This document shows positions 62,914-64,000 of a stretch of DNA of 64,000 bases, piece by piece (the first letter of the stretch is position 1; each line of letters begins with the position of its first letter). The position numbers and the translations under genes are program-made. The stretch spans positions 1-64,000 of the forward strand of contig JAPLQI010000060.1 in the NCBI GenBank assembly GCA_026399755.1, in the 5' to 3' direction. The notes below the pieces were generated by a model. The model saw only the letters and a program-made list of their open reading frames with translations. It searched no databases and was not told where the DNA came from. Source of the DNA: Pseudomonadota bacterium. Lineage in GTDB: Bacteria > Pseudomonadota > Gammaproteobacteria > Burkholderiales > Chitinibacteraceae.

Positions 62914-64000
62914 ATTACCGGTTTATGAGCCTAATTTGGCATCTAGTGTCGAAATCAATCCCAAGCGTTTAAATGCATGGCTGATTGCTTTGCCTATGGC
63001 GAATCCTTTGGTGGCTGGGCGGCAAATGTGCGATGCCTTGGCGGCATGCAATCGCGTCAAAATAAGTGCGGATGATCGCATTAAGCTATTGGATGAATAT
63101 GCGGCCACGCTGGAGTCTCTACGGAGTGAGTTAGATATTATTTATCGAGTGCCGGGACTGCCGCTGAAAGAGCAGGCACACACCGCGGCAACACTGGCTC
63201 GAAGGCTGATTTTGGAGCTGGCAGATGGCTATAAAATTGCGCTAATAGATCGCCTAGACAAGCGCCTTGTGTTTGGTAATGCCAAGATTGTGCCTGTGTT
63301 AATTCAGAAAATATTGGCTCAGTATTATTCCTTGTCTCAGCTTTGCTATCGCGTGTATTCGCCAATGCCTGAGGGTGTTTGGCTGGAAGCGCATAAATTA
63401 TTTCGTTATGCGGTTGAGGCTCAGCTGATTGATCAAACTTCGGCAGAGAAAAATGTGCCAAGTGTGGCTCGCACCTATAAATATATCTTGCTCTTAGCTC
63501 TTGCTGAGCCACAGCGCTTTGCTGGTATTGAATTAGATAAAGTAGTAGAAATTGTTGAAAATTATGCGGGTTACGCCCATTTTCAGCCCGTCTCTCAATT
63601 AGGGAGTTCAGCAGGCTTTTTCTTAGTGAGCTTGGATGAAGATAAGCCGCCTCAGTATGTTGGGGCTAGGAGTATGGAAGGGTATTTAGGCAGCGGGGTG
63701 CTGTTTGATACTTCAGAATTAATTCGACATCTACGCAAGTCTTTGACGGATCTCGAAGCAAAATCGCTGTTGGCACATGATCGTATAAAATTACTGATGT
63801 GGATTGAAATCTTACGTCGTGTATCGCGGCAATGGGCTATTGCCCCTAAACGTACTTTTCAAAGAATTCCCTCAGAAACACCTGTTGAGATGTGCTTGGG
63901 CTTAAGAGCGGCCGTCTTATGTGTGAATGAAGGGCAAACTTTATTGCAGCCCGAAAATTTACTCGACGATGATATCTTGCAGGCCCCTTCCGAAGAGCTG
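62897..64000 (+). CDS. Uncharacterised protein, paralogue of the 29.8 kb gene (truncated by window edge)
   Basis: Begins MSLSLKLPVYEPNLASSVEI at 62897 inside the bioA 3' end and stays open for 368 codons to the window edge. N-terminal 230 residues align with the protein at 29808: WLIALPMANPLVA, LADGYKIALIDRL, YYSLSQLCYRVYSPMPEGVW and KYILLLALAEPQRF have clear counterparts at equal spacing. It is cytosolic and helical; the end is not visible. If the C-terminus matches its paralogue it may carry a PilZ-like barrel. Confidence 0.82.
   Translation, partial: MSLSLKLPVYEPNLASSVEINPKRLNAWLIALPMANPLVAGRQMCDALAACNRVKISADDRIKLLDEYAATLESLRSELDIIYRVPGLPLKEQAHTAATLARRLILELADGYKIALIDRLDKRLVFGNAKIVPVLIQKILAQYYSLSQLCYRVYSPMPEGVWLEAHKLFRYAVEAQLIDQTSAEKNVPSVARTYKYILLLALAEPQRFAGIELDKVVEIVENYAGYAHFQPVSQLGSSAGFFLVSLDEDKPPQYVGARSMEGYLGSGVLFDTSELIRHLRKSLTDLEAKSLLAHDRIKLLMWIEILRRVSRQWAIAPKRTFQRIPSETPVEMCLGLRAAVLCVNEGQTLLQPENLLDDDILQAPSEEL

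Noticed and set aside
63138-63512. Reverse-strand frame of 124 codons near the right edge
   Set aside because: It is antisense to the partial gene at 62897, whose protein has a clear paralogue at 29.8 kb.

Overview
The window looks like a chromosomal segment of a free-living betaproteobacterium, most likely order Neisseriales (Chromobacteriaceae/Iodobacter-type). This is inferred from gene content and order: a pcnB-folK-panB-panC cluster, a dacC-dat-ybeD-lipB-lipA cluster, groES-groEL under both CIRCE and a sigma-32-type promoter, glnA under sigma-54/NtrC, and many c-di-GMP and two-component proteins. No tRNA, rRNA, CRISPR array, prophage or intact IS element was seen.

Layout. 0-3.2 kb: the start of a small membrane protein and a leftward four-gene operon led by a J-domain protein followed by three proteins I do not recognise. 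3.3-5.5 kb: a MATE exporter divergent from a TetR regulator. 5.8-9.3 kb: a soluble hybrid histidine kinase (PAS-PAS-HisKA-HATPase-REC-REC-REC-Hpt). 9.4-12.1 kb: outer-membrane phospholipase A and glutamine synthetase, the latter with a clear sigma-54 promoter and two NtrC sites. 12.5-14.5 kb: rhodanese, aroE, mtgA. 14.6-18.5 kb: three consecutive related TPR proteins, the last fused to a GGDEF diguanylate cyclase. 18.9-22.7 kb: a giant FAD/Fe-S oxidoreductase. 23-27.7 kb: GATase, yggS divergent from a MocR regulator, repeat elements and two small membrane proteins. 27.8-31.4 kb: cysS, a HIT protein and an unrecognised protein with a possible PilZ-like C-terminus.

31.6-43.0 kb is the most striking region: seven leftward genes encoding a CHASE2 Ser/Thr kinase, PP2C phosphatase, FHA protein, CHASE2 adenylate/guanylate cyclase, metallo-beta-lactamase-fold phosphodiesterase, a GAF-fused PilB/GspE-type ATPase and a GAF-HD-GYP phosphodiesterase. 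Together they form a signalling island with writers, readers and erasers of phospho-Ser/Thr and cyclic nucleotides, plus a c-di-GMP eraser and an orphan secretion/pilus-type motor. No type VI secretion or pilus assembly genes are present in the window.

43.7-53.6 kb: housekeeping clusters (pantothenate/folate/polyadenylation; PhzF-like protein; PBP5-type carboxypeptidase, D-amino-acid aminotransferase, lipoate synthesis). 53.6-56.6 kb: small accessory genes, a decayed chemoreceptor remnant and an AT-rich PEP-CTERM protein gene. 56.8-64 kb: groESL, a Fur-box-preceded TonB-dependent receptor, bioA, and a partial gene that is a diverged paralogue of the 29.8 kb protein.

Intergenic space is rich in dispersed repeats: a ~230 bp family (three copies), a palindromic family with a TAGGGCGGGTGAAACCCGC core (at least six copies), a CACGGAG-type family (two copies), and larger inverted-repeat elements, one of which has altered the C-terminus of yggS.
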